Source: Dyadobacter sp. Leaf189 (GTDB lineage: Bacteria; Bacteroidota; Bacteroidia; Cytophagales; Spirosomataceae). Taken from it: a stretch of 64,000 nucleotides of DNA. Positions within the stretch are counted from its first letter, which is position 1, and the number at the start of each line of letters is the position of its first letter. The notes under the pieces are model-generated. The model was not told the DNA's origin, searched no databases, and worked only from the letters and a program-made list of their open reading frames with translations. The translations under genes were made by a program, and so were the position numbers. This document shows positions 1 to 7,562 of this stretch, in pieces. The DNA lies in the NCBI RefSeq assembly GCF_001424405.1, contig NZ_LMPS01000001.1, forward strand, positions 1,919,999-1,983,998, given 5' to 3'.

Positions 1-1497
1 CCTGGTACTTATACCCTGAGCCTTTCAGGAAATACCTGCCGTAGCGACGTGTATAGTATTCCGTTTGACGTGCCTGACGTGAATTCGGGTACAGGGGGAG
101 GGGTTAGTCCGCCTCCTGTTGGTATCACAGGTAAGAAGCATATCTACATGGGGCTTACCGGCTATGGTTGGAATGAAAACGATCCGGACGGGCTTTCTCC
201 TGAATGGAAGGAATCAATTGAAAGCTTCCTGAACCTTGAATACAACGGAACCAGGTTTAAGGGCATCGATGGCATCAGGGTTAACATCAAGTGGTTTGAG
301 TATGAGCCAACAAAGGGGAAATTCAATGACGGGATACTAAAAAGGATCGCTAACTATTGCAATGCAAGGGGCTTGATATTAAACGTGGCTTTTCTTCCTT
401 ACAGGAGGGAATTCGAGATTGTCAATGGGAAGAAGGTGTATGACACTATGATCCCGGATGATCACAAGGCAACATTGGCAAGCGGAAAAAGATGGTATGC
501 AGAAGGATCTATTCAGGAGCTAACGACCTACCTAACGTACTGCCCATCAATGCACAGTAAAGTGGCTCAGTTTGAGTTTAAGAGAGCAGCTAAGCACATG
601 GCACAGTTCTTGAAAGCTAATTGCAATGCTGATTATATGGCGACTGTTACTGCCCTCACGGAAGAGTTCCAGTTGGTGCACGACGAAAGTCCGACTATAA
701 CTACTGGATATAGCAACGCGGATTTAGAGGCCTGGCGAAGTTATAGCGGAGGCCAGCCGCCCGTTTATCAACCTCTTGTTTGGGGGGAACCCGATGAAAG
801 GGGTAACCGTAAAGTAATATCAACCGACATATGGGAATTCGCAGATATACTTAAATCTCCTGTTGGTAAGCTGTGGGGTGATTTTCAAACCCAGGGACTG
901 CGAGATTTTCACACAGCGTTTGTCCAGGGGGTCAGAGAGGGTGGTATGAGGTCATCAACAATGTACGCCGGCGTCGGGGCGCCGTCAGGGGTATTCAATT
1001 TTAGCACAAAGCTGGACAAGATTTTCTCGGCAGGCAGTGCGGATCAGCCTGATATCATTTACAGCAGCGAGGGAGATGCCGGATCTCAGGACTCTAAACT
1101 CATGGCGACCGATTTAAATATCGGAACTTTCTCTGGATCGGACACGGCAATTGAATTTGATCCCGATGATATTTCCGCTAGCCAACAGAGAAACCCGCCT
1201 CTTGAAACAGATTTGAATGGCAACATACTATATACTTTTGGGCGATCTTTCTTTATACGGGGTGGCGACATTATACACTTTGCAATGAAGTACTACCCTC
1301 CGAAAATACACCAATTGTCCGAGGCTTTGTTTAAGCTTAGAACAGAGTTCTTGGATAGTAATTCCGGTATGACTGGAATTGAGCAGGGTAGTCCCGTCGT
1401 GCATACGGTGACTGAGTACGGCATGCAGGAGTTCCGCTGGAAATGGTCTAATAGCGGAGGAGGATTAACTAAGCAGGTGAAAATAATCCTGAAATGA
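1..1497 (+). CDS. Phage tail-associated protein with glycosidase-like fold, C-terminal part (5' partial)
   Basis: The frame is open from base 1, so the gene starts left of the window; a GTG at 49 is an internal candidate only. The visible 498 residues begin with a short beta-rich stretch, then a Gly/Pro linker, then a large domain that reads like a TIM-barrel glycoside hydrolase: an N-terminal strand with KHIYMGL, a GIRVNIKWFEYEP segment resembling the 'R-W-x-x-x-E-P' region of GH5/GH42-type enzymes, and an acidic TEEFQ segment that could hold a catalytic Glu. It sits directly upstream of lysis-type genes, so a virion tail or tailspike role (binding or cutting host surface glycan) is plausible. 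Family assignment is not certain. Confidence 0.55.
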   Translation, partial: PGTYTLSLSGNTCRSDVYSIPFDVPDVNSGTGGGVSPPPVGITGKKHIYMGLTGYGWNENDPDGLSPEWKESIESFLNLEYNGTRFKGIDGIRVNIKWFEYEPTKGKFNDGILKRIANYCNARGLILNVAFLPYRREFEIVNGKKVYDTMIPDDHKATLASGKRWYAEGSIQELTTYLTYCPSMHSKVAQFEFKRAAKHMAQFLKANCNADYMATVTALTEEFQLVHDESPTITTGYSNADLEAWRSYSGGQPPVYQPLVWGEPDERGNRKVISTDIWEFADILKSPVGKLWGDFQTQGLRDFHTAFVQGVREGGMRSSTMYAGVGAPSGVFNFSTKLDKIFSAGSADQPDIIYSSEGDAGSQDSKLMATDLNIGTFSGSDTAIEFDPDDISASQQRNPPLETDLNGNILYTFGRSFFIRGGDIIHFAMKYYPPKIHQLSEALFKLRTEFLDSNSGMTGIEQGSPVVHTVTEYGMQEFRWKWSNSGGGLTKQVKIILK

Positions 1498-1589
1498 ATT
1501 CAAAAACACAGTTGAGGATTGAGCAGGCTTTAACTGTGATCGGGCTTGCTGCGGAATGCTGGCAGCTTTACGTGCTCTGGAAAATGTAA
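1494..1589 (+). CDS. 31-residue single-helix peptide (holin-like candidate)
   Basis: A tiny ORF starts at an ATG overlapping the upstream TGA (ATGA) and ends at TAA 1587-1589. It encodes a charged N-terminus (NSKTQLRIEQ) followed by a hydrophobic stretch (TVIGLAAECWQLYVLW) that could span a membrane once. Its place between a tail-type gene and a membrane coiled-coil gene would suit a small lysis-cassette peptide. Only the coupling and the hydrophobic segment support it; no family is recognised. Confidence 0.4.
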   Translation: MNSKTQLRIEQALTVIGLAAECWQLYVLWKM

Positions 1590-1603
1590 CCCACTCGGCA
1601 AAG

Positions 1604-2029
1604 ATGGAGAATAAGGAGGACAAGTTGGTTGACTTGGCTGATAAGAAGCCCGGTCTTGCACTGGTGTACGGAATGGCAGTAGTAATAGTCGTGTTGGCGG
1701 GCGTAATCCCTATTCTTTATTACACCCTGCGGGGCGCTGAAAAGGAAGCACGGCAGGAGCTGGCACAGGTCAAAAAAGACTGCCAGGATCGCGAGGATAA
1801 GATAACAGCAGAGGCGAAGACGGACGCCTATAAGCTCTATGAAAAGCTGATTGATCAGTACGAAAAAAAGAGCCAGAAGGACGATGAAGCAATCCTCGGA
1901 TTTAGTAAAAAATTCGATGCTATCGACAAAAAGGCTAGTGTGGTAAACAGTAAACTCTCAACCGTTGAAAAGAAATTTGATAGTGTGTCAGGAACAAACC
2001 AAAAGATCCAAGAGGTCATACAACGATGA
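1604..2029 (+). CDS. Membrane-anchored coiled-coil protein, inner-spanin-like
   Basis: The product has one N-terminal transmembrane segment (VYGMAVVIVVLAGVIPILYY, about residues 22-41 of the shorter form) followed by a long charged heptad-rich helix with many Lys, Glu and Asp. That is the architecture of phage inner-membrane spanins (Rz). An in-frame ATG at 1556 would add 16 residues; I prefer ATG 1604 because it removes most of the overlap with the preceding 31-codon ORF and gives a conventional charged N-terminus. The stop overlaps the next start by ATGA (2026-2029), indicating translational coupling to a secreted partner. The spanin role is inferred from architecture and context. Confidence 0.6.
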   Translation: MENKEDKLVDLADKKPGLALVYGMAVVIVVLAGVIPILYYTLRGAEKEARQELAQVKKDCQDREDKITAEAKTDAYKLYEKLIDQYEKKSQKDDEAILGFSKKFDAIDKKASVVNSKLSTVEKKFDSVSGTNQKIQEVIQR

Positions 2030-2481
2030 AAACACGTATCATGAGCACAATGCTGTCGCTGACGTTGATCGTAATAATAATGAGCGCGAAGCAATCGGCA
2101 TCACAGCAAAAAAATGCCGATGCCAAGGCGGACACTGTCCCATCGCAAAAGGTCGATCAAACACCGGAGCCAGTACCAACGTCCATACTTGAAGACAAGA
2201 AGCCCACTTCTAATGATAGTTTGATCGAGGCGACAAATGCCAAGGCTGGAAAAGTTGAGCAGAAGTTCGACAAGCTCGCTGAAAAAGGTGATCGTATCGA
2301 AGGTAAGATCGAAATTTTGAAGATGCGCCAAAATTGGATTCTTCGGAAACTTACTCCCGTTGAAATCGATGTAAGCTTCCTCTTGCCTGCACCTGTGAAG
2401 CCGATCCAAGTAAATACAGATTCCTTACAAATAAAGCCTATTAAGGTAGAAAAACGCAGCTGGTGGAAACGCCGGTTTTAG
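2026..2481 (+). CDS. Secreted Lys-rich protein, outer-spanin-like partner
   Basis: The 151-residue product begins with a signal peptide (MKTRIMSTMLSLTLIVIIMS) followed by a Gln/Lys/Pro-rich mature region, a probable coiled segment (VEQKFDKLAEKGDRIEGKIE) and a basic C-terminus ending WWKRRF. It overlaps the upstream membrane coiled-coil gene by 4 nt. The pairing of a membrane-anchored coiled-coil protein with an exported Pro-rich protein resembles a two-component spanin pair. No lipobox Cys is visible, which is unlike classical Rz1 lipoproteins, so the identification stays tentative. Confidence 0.5.
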   Translation: MKTRIMSTMLSLTLIVIIMSAKQSASQQKNADAKADTVPSQKVDQTPEPVPTSILEDKKPTSNDSLIEATNAKAGKVEQKFDKLAEKGDRIEGKIEILKMRQNWILRKLTPVEIDVSFLLPAPVKPIQVNTDSLQIKPIKVEKRSWWKRRF

Positions 2482-2491
2482 ATAACGGTAA

Positions 2492-2944
2492 ATGGAAATT
2501 GTAATCATTCGTAAGTGGAAGGGTGTAAACTCTACCCTGTCCATGCTGTTCATTGATGGAAAGTTTCTCGGCTACTTGGTTGAGGATACCGATAGGGGAC
2601 TCAGCCAAAGCATGCCATTAAGTGAAATTTTGTCGGTAAAGGTTAAAACCCGCACAGCAATACCAGTAGGAAGGTACAAGGTTGCGGTAACCCATTCAAC
2701 CAGGTTTAAGAAGCTACTCCCGCTGCTTTTGCATGTGCCAGGGTTCTCCGGCATCCGGATACACACTGGTAATACGCACATGAACACGGAAGGGTGTTTG
2801 CTACCTGGCAAGCAGTATTTGTTTTCAGCCGGTGACTATCGTGTCACGCAGAGCCGGGATTTATTCAACTCATTCTTTCCACAGATACAGGCTGCGCTAC
2901 GTGCCAAGTCTGAGGTGTGGTGTACAATCAAAACTGAATATTGA
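2492..2944 (+). CDS. DUF5675 family protein, probable lysis-associated
   Basis: The 150-residue protein carries features of the DUF5675 family: an N-terminal strand with FLGYLVEDTDRG, TAIPVGRYKV in the middle, and the signature IRIHTGNTHMNTEGCLLPG. The conserved His and Cys of that signature resemble the active-site layout of L,D-transpeptidase-like folds, and the family is common next to lysis genes in Bacteroidota phages. A peptidoglycan-directed role is therefore likely but not shown. It lies 10 nt after the secreted spanin-like gene and its stop is 1 nt before the patatin start. Confidence 0.75.
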   Translation: MEIVIIRKWKGVNSTLSMLFIDGKFLGYLVEDTDRGLSQSMPLSEILSVKVKTRTAIPVGRYKVAVTHSTRFKKLLPLLLHVPGFSGIRIHTGNTHMNTEGCLLPGKQYLFSAGDYRVTQSRDLFNSFFPQIQAALRAKSEVWCTIKTEY

Positions 2945-2945
2945 A

Positions 2946-3971
2946 ATGTTTACAGACTTATTAAACCCTGAGGACGACCGGGAGACGGTTGTAGTGCTTA
3001 GTGGAGGAGGAGCGCGCGGAATTTGGCAGTGGACCGTGCTGATGGAGCTGGCTAAACGCTTCAAAATCTCTATGGTTTGCGGAACGAGTGCGGGAACCCT
3101 GAACGCTTATGCATTTTCAAAAGGTCTTTTCGATTACACCTCACACCTTTATGCGGAGGTTTACAGCCAGAATGCAGTACAGATCACGAAGCCAGGTCTC
3201 GCAAAGCTGGAAAATGGCAGGCTCAGGCCAGATGTGGATACGATCAAGAAGGTGTTATTAAAAGGTATTAATGTATTTGACTTGCCGAAGCTTCTTTTTA
3301 AAAGTGGGCAAAAAAAGGTGCTTGATCAACTGCTTCAAAACTTCCTTGGCGCGCCGGCACTGATGGACAATGCACCCTTATTTGAGACTGTCGGAAAGCT
3401 GCAAAAGCTCAACCCCGGCTTTGATATTCCATGCTTGATTAATGTCGTGGATATGAAAACCGGACAGCCGCTATCTGTTGATGTTGCTGAGTTTGCCGGT
3501 GATTTGGAAAAAGAACGCCGCTATGTTGTTGCGTCGACTACAATCCCGATTCTTTGGCCTTTGGTGCTTGGACATCTTGGAGACGGCGGCATGAGAGAAG
3601 GAACGCCCGTAAATGCGATTTGGACAAGGCTTGACCCAAATAAGAAGTACCGGATCATTGCGGTAATGTGCAGCAAGGAAACCATGCAGGACTCGGCCGA
3701 CCTGAGTAATCCTTTGAAGATAGGAGGTCAGGCATTCTCAATTATGATGAATGAGGCTGTATTAAATGATTTGGCTCGCCTTGAAGACAGGAACGAAGAG
3801 GCAAGAAAATACGGGGAGGCTCCCGGCCGGCGCCTGGTGCCGCTGGAAAAGATTATCTATTCAGGATACCGTGATCCGCTTGATTTCAGTCACGAAAGCT
3901 ATGTAGAGCAAATAGGGGATGGCTTCAAGGACGTCGGTAAGTTTTTCAATGACTTTAACAAGGCTGCATGA
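2946..3971 (+). CDS. Patatin-like phospholipase
   Basis: This is a 341-residue serine lipid acyl hydrolase of the patatin family. The oxyanion-hole motif GGGARG lies near residue 20, the nucleophile elbow GTSAG near residue 45, and the catalytic Asp in DGG of LGDGGMREG near residue 215. The frame is open further upstream (to 2832), but ATG 2946 is chosen because it directly follows the previous stop (TGA 2942-2944) and gives a standard patatin N-terminus. There is no signal peptide, so it acts in the cytoplasm or is delivered with the virion. As last gene of the lysis-like block, it could help disrupt membranes or act as a lysogen-expressed defence effector; both are inferences. Confidence 0.88.
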   Translation: MFTDLLNPEDDRETVVVLSGGGARGIWQWTVLMELAKRFKISMVCGTSAGTLNAYAFSKGLFDYTSHLYAEVYSQNAVQITKPGLAKLENGRLRPDVDTIKKVLLKGINVFDLPKLLFKSGQKKVLDQLLQNFLGAPALMDNAPLFETVGKLQKLNPGFDIPCLINVVDMKTGQPLSVDVAEFAGDLEKERRYVVASTTIPILWPLVLGHLGDGGMREGTPVNAIWTRLDPNKKYRIIAVMCSKETMQDSADLSNPLKIGGQAFSIMMNEAVLNDLARLEDRNEEARKYGEAPGRRLVPLEKIIYSGYRDPLDFSHESYVEQIGDGFKDVGKFFNDFNKAA

Positions 3972-4001
3972 TAAAGTTCGATTTGGTGAGTTGCATAAAA
4001 A

Positions 4002-4018
4002 AGGGGCTTTTGGCCCCT
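4002..4018 (+). terminator. Intrinsic terminator after the lysis block
   Basis: A perfect 6-bp stem AGGGGC/GCCCCT with a 5-nt loop is preceded by an A run and followed by a T-rich stretch. It separates the rightward patatin gene from the convergent leftward gene at 4025 and could work in both directions. Confidence 0.75.
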
Positions 4019-4024
4019 GATTTA

Positions 4025-4585
4025 TTAAATCTGCATATCTCTTAACGTCGGATAAGTAAATCTAAACATTTTAACCATCATACGCTCTTTACTCGGTACA
4101 TCCTCACATCTGCGATTAATTAAAGAGTACGAGGATGCTGCTTCATATTCGAAGTGCTCAAAAGTAACCCGTCCGATTAATTTCGAGGCTATATATCTGT
4201 AAATTTTGAATCTTTGCGTGGGGACTTTATTTTCTATTGTTTTTGACCTTTTGTCATAGGACGGAGCTCCCAGGAAAACAAAAGACGCATCTGGAAATAA
4301 TGCCAGTATTTCTTCGACGGCAGATAGGCATGTTGCCATAATATTGCCTAAATCTCCCTTATTCGTTGTTATGGAATACTTATAATCGTGGCTACTGTGT
4401 TTTTGACAATAAAATTTTATCGCAAATGTTTCCAATTCGTAGTGCTCGACACGCATTATATATTTGTATCCAGTAACTGGCGAGAAGAATTTGTAAATAA
4501 AAGTAGAGAGATGCCCACCGCACTCATTTCGGCAAACATCTCTCTGTATAAACTTGATCTTATATCCCGGAAAATCAAAATTCAA
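4025..4585 (-). CDS. Hypothetical protein, second gene of a leftward pair
   Basis: The 186-residue product is not recognised. It is soluble, rich in aromatic and basic residues, with an N-terminal CRNECGG segment (two Cys) and a central helix (GNIMATCLSAVEEILALF). It initiates at TTG 4585, whose bases overlap the TGA of the upstream 58-codon ORF (TTGA), so the two are probably translated together. The pair is transcribed against both flanking blocks and is fenced by a terminator at 4002-4018, which is typical for an accessory (moron-like) insertion in a phage. An accessory or toxin-antitoxin-like role is possible but unsupported. Confidence 0.6.
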   Translation of the reverse strand: MNFDFPGYKIKFIQRDVCRNECGGHLSTFIYKFFSPVTGYKYIMRVEHYELETFAIKFYCQKHSSHDYKYSITTNKGDLGNIMATCLSAVEEILALFPDASFVFLGAPSYDKRSKTIENKVPTQRFKIYRYIASKLIGRVTFEHFEYEAASSYSLINRRCEDVPSKERMMVKMFRFTYPTLRDMQI

Positions 4586-4758
4586 GGGATACGATGATTA
4601 GTGCGATTGTTAGAATTCCTTCTTAGGTCATCATCAGATAGCCTTTTTCCAACAAGTATCTCACTTGTAGGTCTAGCTAGCGTGAAGGATGAAACAGGCG
4701 CCCATTTCATTCTGTCGCCTTTTGTTGTACTCCTACTTTTCATAACAGGCTGATTCAT
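4582..4758 (-). CDS. 58-residue hypothetical protein, first gene of a leftward pair
   Basis: An ATG at 4758 opens a 58-codon frame ending at TGA 4584-4582, overlapping the TTG start of the next gene. The peptide is basic at its N-terminus (KSRSTTKGDRMKW) and has an acidic-basic tail (KRLSDDDLRRNSNN). Support is the tight stop/start overlap with the 186-residue partner and the position directly downstream of an A+T-rich promoter-like region. No family is recognised. Confidence 0.5.
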   Translation of the reverse strand: MNQPVMKSRSTTKGDRMKWAPVSSFTLARPTSEILVGKRLSDDDLRRNSNNRTNHRIP

Positions 4759-5289
4759 GATAGTATTGGTCTGAGGTAATTGCCTCTAATTTAACGCAAA
4801 TTTTTACAATAAAATTTACAATGTTTTAAATAAACAACTGGCTACCAGTCTGTTAACTAACGGTTCGTTTGAGCTATAAAGATGTTAACCTCCTGAATAT
4901 CTGACAAGTATCCGCGTAAACGTATAATGGTCAAAAGTTTTAAGTATTTGTAAAAAATATTGACTATTTGTAAAATCTCTATACGCTTCGATCAAATGCT
5001 ATTCCCTTTCCTGTTAGCGATGGGAACGCCTTTACGCACCGAAACACAGCTAAAAATTGTACTTTTCCGTTGTAGGTACACTCGCTATGGCAATGTATTA
5101 CATACATTGCCATAGCGAGTGTACCTGATATAAAAAATCTAATATTTCTTCTTAAATCGTCTCAGCTGTGAGTAGGCTATACGTACTGAATAAAAAATAA
5201 ATCTTCCATTCTCCTTGCGCAAAGTAAGCAGAGACCATATTTTTGATATAAATAAGATCATTTTACAGATACTTAAAATATCATTAACA
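4759..5289. other. Non-coding A+T-rich divergent region
   Basis: About 530 bases hold no convincing gene. They separate a leftward gene pair from a rightward cluster, so promoters in both directions are expected. Visible signals are a repeated TATTTGTAAAA (about 4945-4975), a weak TTG-N19-TA match to the Bacteroidota promoter pattern at 4960-4989, and the large palindrome at 5074-5126. Confidence 0.5.
5074..5126. repeat. 53-bp palindrome: perfect 25-bp inverted repeat with 3-bp centre
   Basis: The arms 5074-5098 and 5102-5126 are exact reverse complements around the spacer TAC; the arm begins AGGTACACTCGCTATGG. Pairing stops at both outer edges. The arms are not T-flanked, so this is not a simple terminator. 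It lies upstream of the rightward cluster at 5290 and could be a recombination or protein-binding site, or fold as a long hairpin in RNA or single-stranded DNA. Confidence 0.9.
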
Positions 5290-5475
5290 ATGGAAACTCA
5301 TGAGATACAGCGGTTCTTTCTCGCAGGAGCGATCGACTATCTGAACCAATTAAGTCCCAATACAAAGAAGTACGGACCTAGCTACCTAAACGGATTAAAT
5401 GGAGCAACCTATGTTGTAACGTTTAAGTACACTACTAAGTGGGAGATCAACTCGTGTGTTAAATGGATGAGGTAA
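5290..5475 (+). CDS. 61-residue hypothetical protein
   Basis: The frame is open from 5215, but ATG 5290 is preferred: it starts METHEIQRFFLAG after a non-coding A+T-rich stretch. The peptide has an N-terminal helix and a C-terminal strand-rich part (ATYVVTFKYTTKWEI). It is the first gene of the rightward cluster, with its stop 1 nt before the next start. No family is recognised. Confidence 0.5.
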   Translation: METHEIQRFFLAGAIDYLNQLSPNTKKYGPSYLNGLNGATYVVTFKYTTKWEINSCVKWMR

Positions 5476-5476
5476 G

Positions 5477-6001
5477 ATGGCACATTGGGAAGACCGCGAC
5501 AGGCCTTATCTGGCCATTACAAATGTGATTTACCTGGAAGCCGGTACAATAGTCGAATGCTTGAACTTCCCTGATCGCTTTCTTGACACCAAAAATCCCT
5601 ATTCTAAACGGATGATTTTACAACAAGTTACGGTTGGAGAGGTTTACAGGAAGGTTGATCAATCTGATATTATGCGTAAGCATATGGCGAATAGCATTGA
5701 GCAGAGTTTTAAAGCTTTGAATCTGTCGCTGGACAAAGGCATTATGCAGCGGTTCATTAACCATCAAATTCCACAGGCAGAATTTCAGGAAGAAACATTC
5801 GTTGTCCCGCCTGGCCTTTACATTGTTGCAGATATTGTTCCATTAAGGCGAGGGCAAGAAAATGTGCTGCACACCTACAAGCCTGGACCTGACCGGCCTA
5901 AACTGATACTTCGATTTCGATCCGGGGTATATCATCCAACCAACATCAACCAAGTAACGATTGTTAGAAATCCAGGCGAATTCGGGAAGAGTAGCGAGTA
6001 A
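5477..6001 (+). CDS. Hypothetical protein in SRAP gene cluster
   Basis: The 174-residue soluble product is not recognised. It has a strand-rich N-terminal part (YLAITNVIYLEAGTIVECL), a helical middle (HMANSIEQSFKALNLSL) and a Pro-rich segment (VVPPGLYIVADIVPLRRG). It follows the 61-codon gene directly and lies in the same rightward unit as the SRAP gene, so it may share an accessory role in phage DNA metabolism. That is inference from neighbourhood only. Confidence 0.6.
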   Translation: MAHWEDRDRPYLAITNVIYLEAGTIVECLNFPDRFLDTKNPYSKRMILQQVTVGEVYRKVDQSDIMRKHMANSIEQSFKALNLSLDKGIMQRFINHQIPQAEFQEETFVVPPGLYIVADIVPLRRGQENVLHTYKPGPDRPKLILRFRSGVYHPTNINQVTIVRNPGEFGKSSE

Positions 6002-6030
6002 TTTTCTACTTTAGGTATAAAAATTTCTAA

Positions 6031-6273
6031 ATGCTGTTTATTCCAGATGACTTTGAACTTGACTTTGAAGGCATGATCCTTCAAATAAAAGTACATACGA
6101 TCAGTAACCGGAAAGTTTTTGAAATTAAGTTTCCGGATGGACGTAAAAACCTGATGATTTCACGCTCGAAAGTGATCGATGGTCGCAAAGTTTGGATGTC
6201 AATACCCGAAGGAAGGCAACCGGAAGCGCTACCCATCGGAGCTAAAATCGTTGAGTACTTCAAAAAGCAATGA
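6031..6273 (+). CDS. 80-residue hypothetical protein
   Basis: This small, strand-rich protein (IKVHTISNRKVFEIKFPDGRK) of unknown family ends 3 nt before the SRAP start, which suggests co-translation. Its acidic N-terminus (PDDFELDFEG) and otherwise basic body are typical of small phage accessory proteins. Confidence 0.6.
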   Translation: MLFIPDDFELDFEGMILQIKVHTISNRKVFEIKFPDGRKNLMISRSKVIDGRKVWMSIPEGRQPEALPIGAKIVEYFKKQ

Positions 6274-6276
6274 GCT

Positions 6277-7113
6277 ATGTGCTATTACAATGGACAAAAA
6301 GTAACCAGAGCTGAGTACATCACCTTAATGGAGCTGGAAAAGTCAATCAAAAATTATGAATTTCTAAACAGGCCTGTGATTTCCGCCTTTGAATACGGCG
6401 GTGTTGCGGTGTTGAAGCCGAACGATGTAAGAAACAACTTCGATATAGTACAGATGGAGTGGGGCTTTATTCCTTCCTATTTGAAGACTCGCGCCGACGT
6501 TAAAAAGATGCGAAGTGGATACAAGGATGCATCAGGTAAGTTTCACCCGCCGTTGACTACACAGAATGCAAAAGGTGAAGAGCTCCTTTTGCCAGGTAAA
6601 ATGTACCGGAAAGCAGCATTGAAAAACAGGTGCCTGATTCTTTCATCGGGATTCTTCGAATGGCGGCACGTTCATCCCATCAACAAGAAAACAGGAGAGC
6701 CGAAAAAGACTGCTGATAAATACCCGCATTACATAGGGGTAAAAGAGCAGCCTTACTTTTACATTGCCGGCATTTGGCAGCCGTGGACAGACCAAGAGAC
6801 TGGCGAGACAGTAGACACATTGAGCCTGGTTACAACAGCGGCAAATCCGCTTATGGCGAAGATCCATAATTCGAAAGAGCGCATGCCGGACATTCTTACT
6901 GACGAGCTCGCCTGGGAGTGGATGATGGATGATCTAACCGAAGATCGGATTACAGAGATTGCAACTTATCAGTTTCCAGCCGAGCAGATGGAAGCATGTA
7001 CCGTGGAGAAGGAGTTTTTGAAATCTGCTGATCCAACAGTTCCGTTCATTTATGATGACCTGGTTGCGCTGGATATGCCGACCTCGCCAGCACAGACTTC
7101 GCTATTTGGCTAA
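6277..7113 (+). CDS. SRAP domain protein (HMCES/YedK-like)
   Basis: SRAP proteins form a covalent thiazolidine link through Cys2 to abasic sites in single-stranded DNA and so shield them. This 278-residue protein has Met1-Cys2 exposed (MCYYNG), the Asn region NAKGEEL, the core RCLILSSGFFEWR containing the catalytic Glu, and the His of IHNSKERMP. All key residues are present. It closes the rightward cluster and its end overlaps the convergent gene at 7110 by 4 nt. In a phage it probably protects replication forks, or processes crosslinks during replication; that role is inferred. Confidence 0.9.
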   Translation: MCYYNGQKVTRAEYITLMELEKSIKNYEFLNRPVISAFEYGGVAVLKPNDVRNNFDIVQMEWGFIPSYLKTRADVKKMRSGYKDASGKFHPPLTTQNAKGEELLLPGKMYRKAALKNRCLILSSGFFEWRHVHPINKKTGEPKKTADKYPHYIGVKEQPYFYIAGIWQPWTDQETGETVDTLSLVTTAANPLMAKIHNSKERMPDILTDELAWEWMMDDLTEDRITEIATYQFPAEQMEACTVEKEFLKSADPTVPFIYDDLVALDMPTSPAQTSLFG

Positions 7114-7499
7114 TCATCTGAATCTTCGCCTTTTTCAAGCTTTTCAAACTCGCCAACGGGATAGAAGAAGTTGTCATTTTCTAGCGAGGAAATGCCGACT
7201 ATCTTCCCGTCGGCGAGTTTCACTTTTATCAGAGATCCTTCCATTTCTCGGGTGGTATGCACGCGGACAGCCTGAAAGCATTTCACGATAAACAGCCCTA
7301 CGAAGTCGGAGCTGTCTGAGTTAGGCATGGAGCAGAATAGTTGGGGTCCTCCAAAGATCAAGTATTCGTCACCAACTTTTACCTCCATTGACGCGGATAG
7401 CGCTGGCGTTCCTAGTGCCGCTGTTAATAGCGAATCATCTAAAAGGTGGATTTCAAAATCAATTATTTCCCCTATCTGGGTAAGTGCATTGCTTTCCAT
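7110..7499 (-). CDS. Hypothetical protein, last gene of early operon
   Basis: The 129-residue acidic protein shows alternating strands (VKVGDEYLIFGGPQLF, GSLIKVKLADGKIVGI) and a charged C-terminus (EKLEKGEDSDD). No family is recognised. It is the most distal gene of the long leftward early operon and converges on the SRAP gene. Confidence 0.6.
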   Translation of the reverse strand: MESNALTQIGEIIDFEIHLLDDSLLTAALGTPALSASMEVKVGDEYLIFGGPQLFCSMPNSDSSDFVGLFIVKCFQAVRVHTTREMEGSLIKVKLADGKIVGISSLENDNFFYPVGEFEKLEKGEDSDD

Positions 7500-7562
7500 T
7501 ATCGTAGTTGAGTTTTATTCAAAATCACAACCACAAAATAATCTTGCCTACTGAACAATCAT

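Noticed and set aside
5074..5126. Large palindrome as an ordinary intrinsic terminator
   Set aside because: No T-run follows on either side and the 25-bp arms are far longer than a terminator needs.
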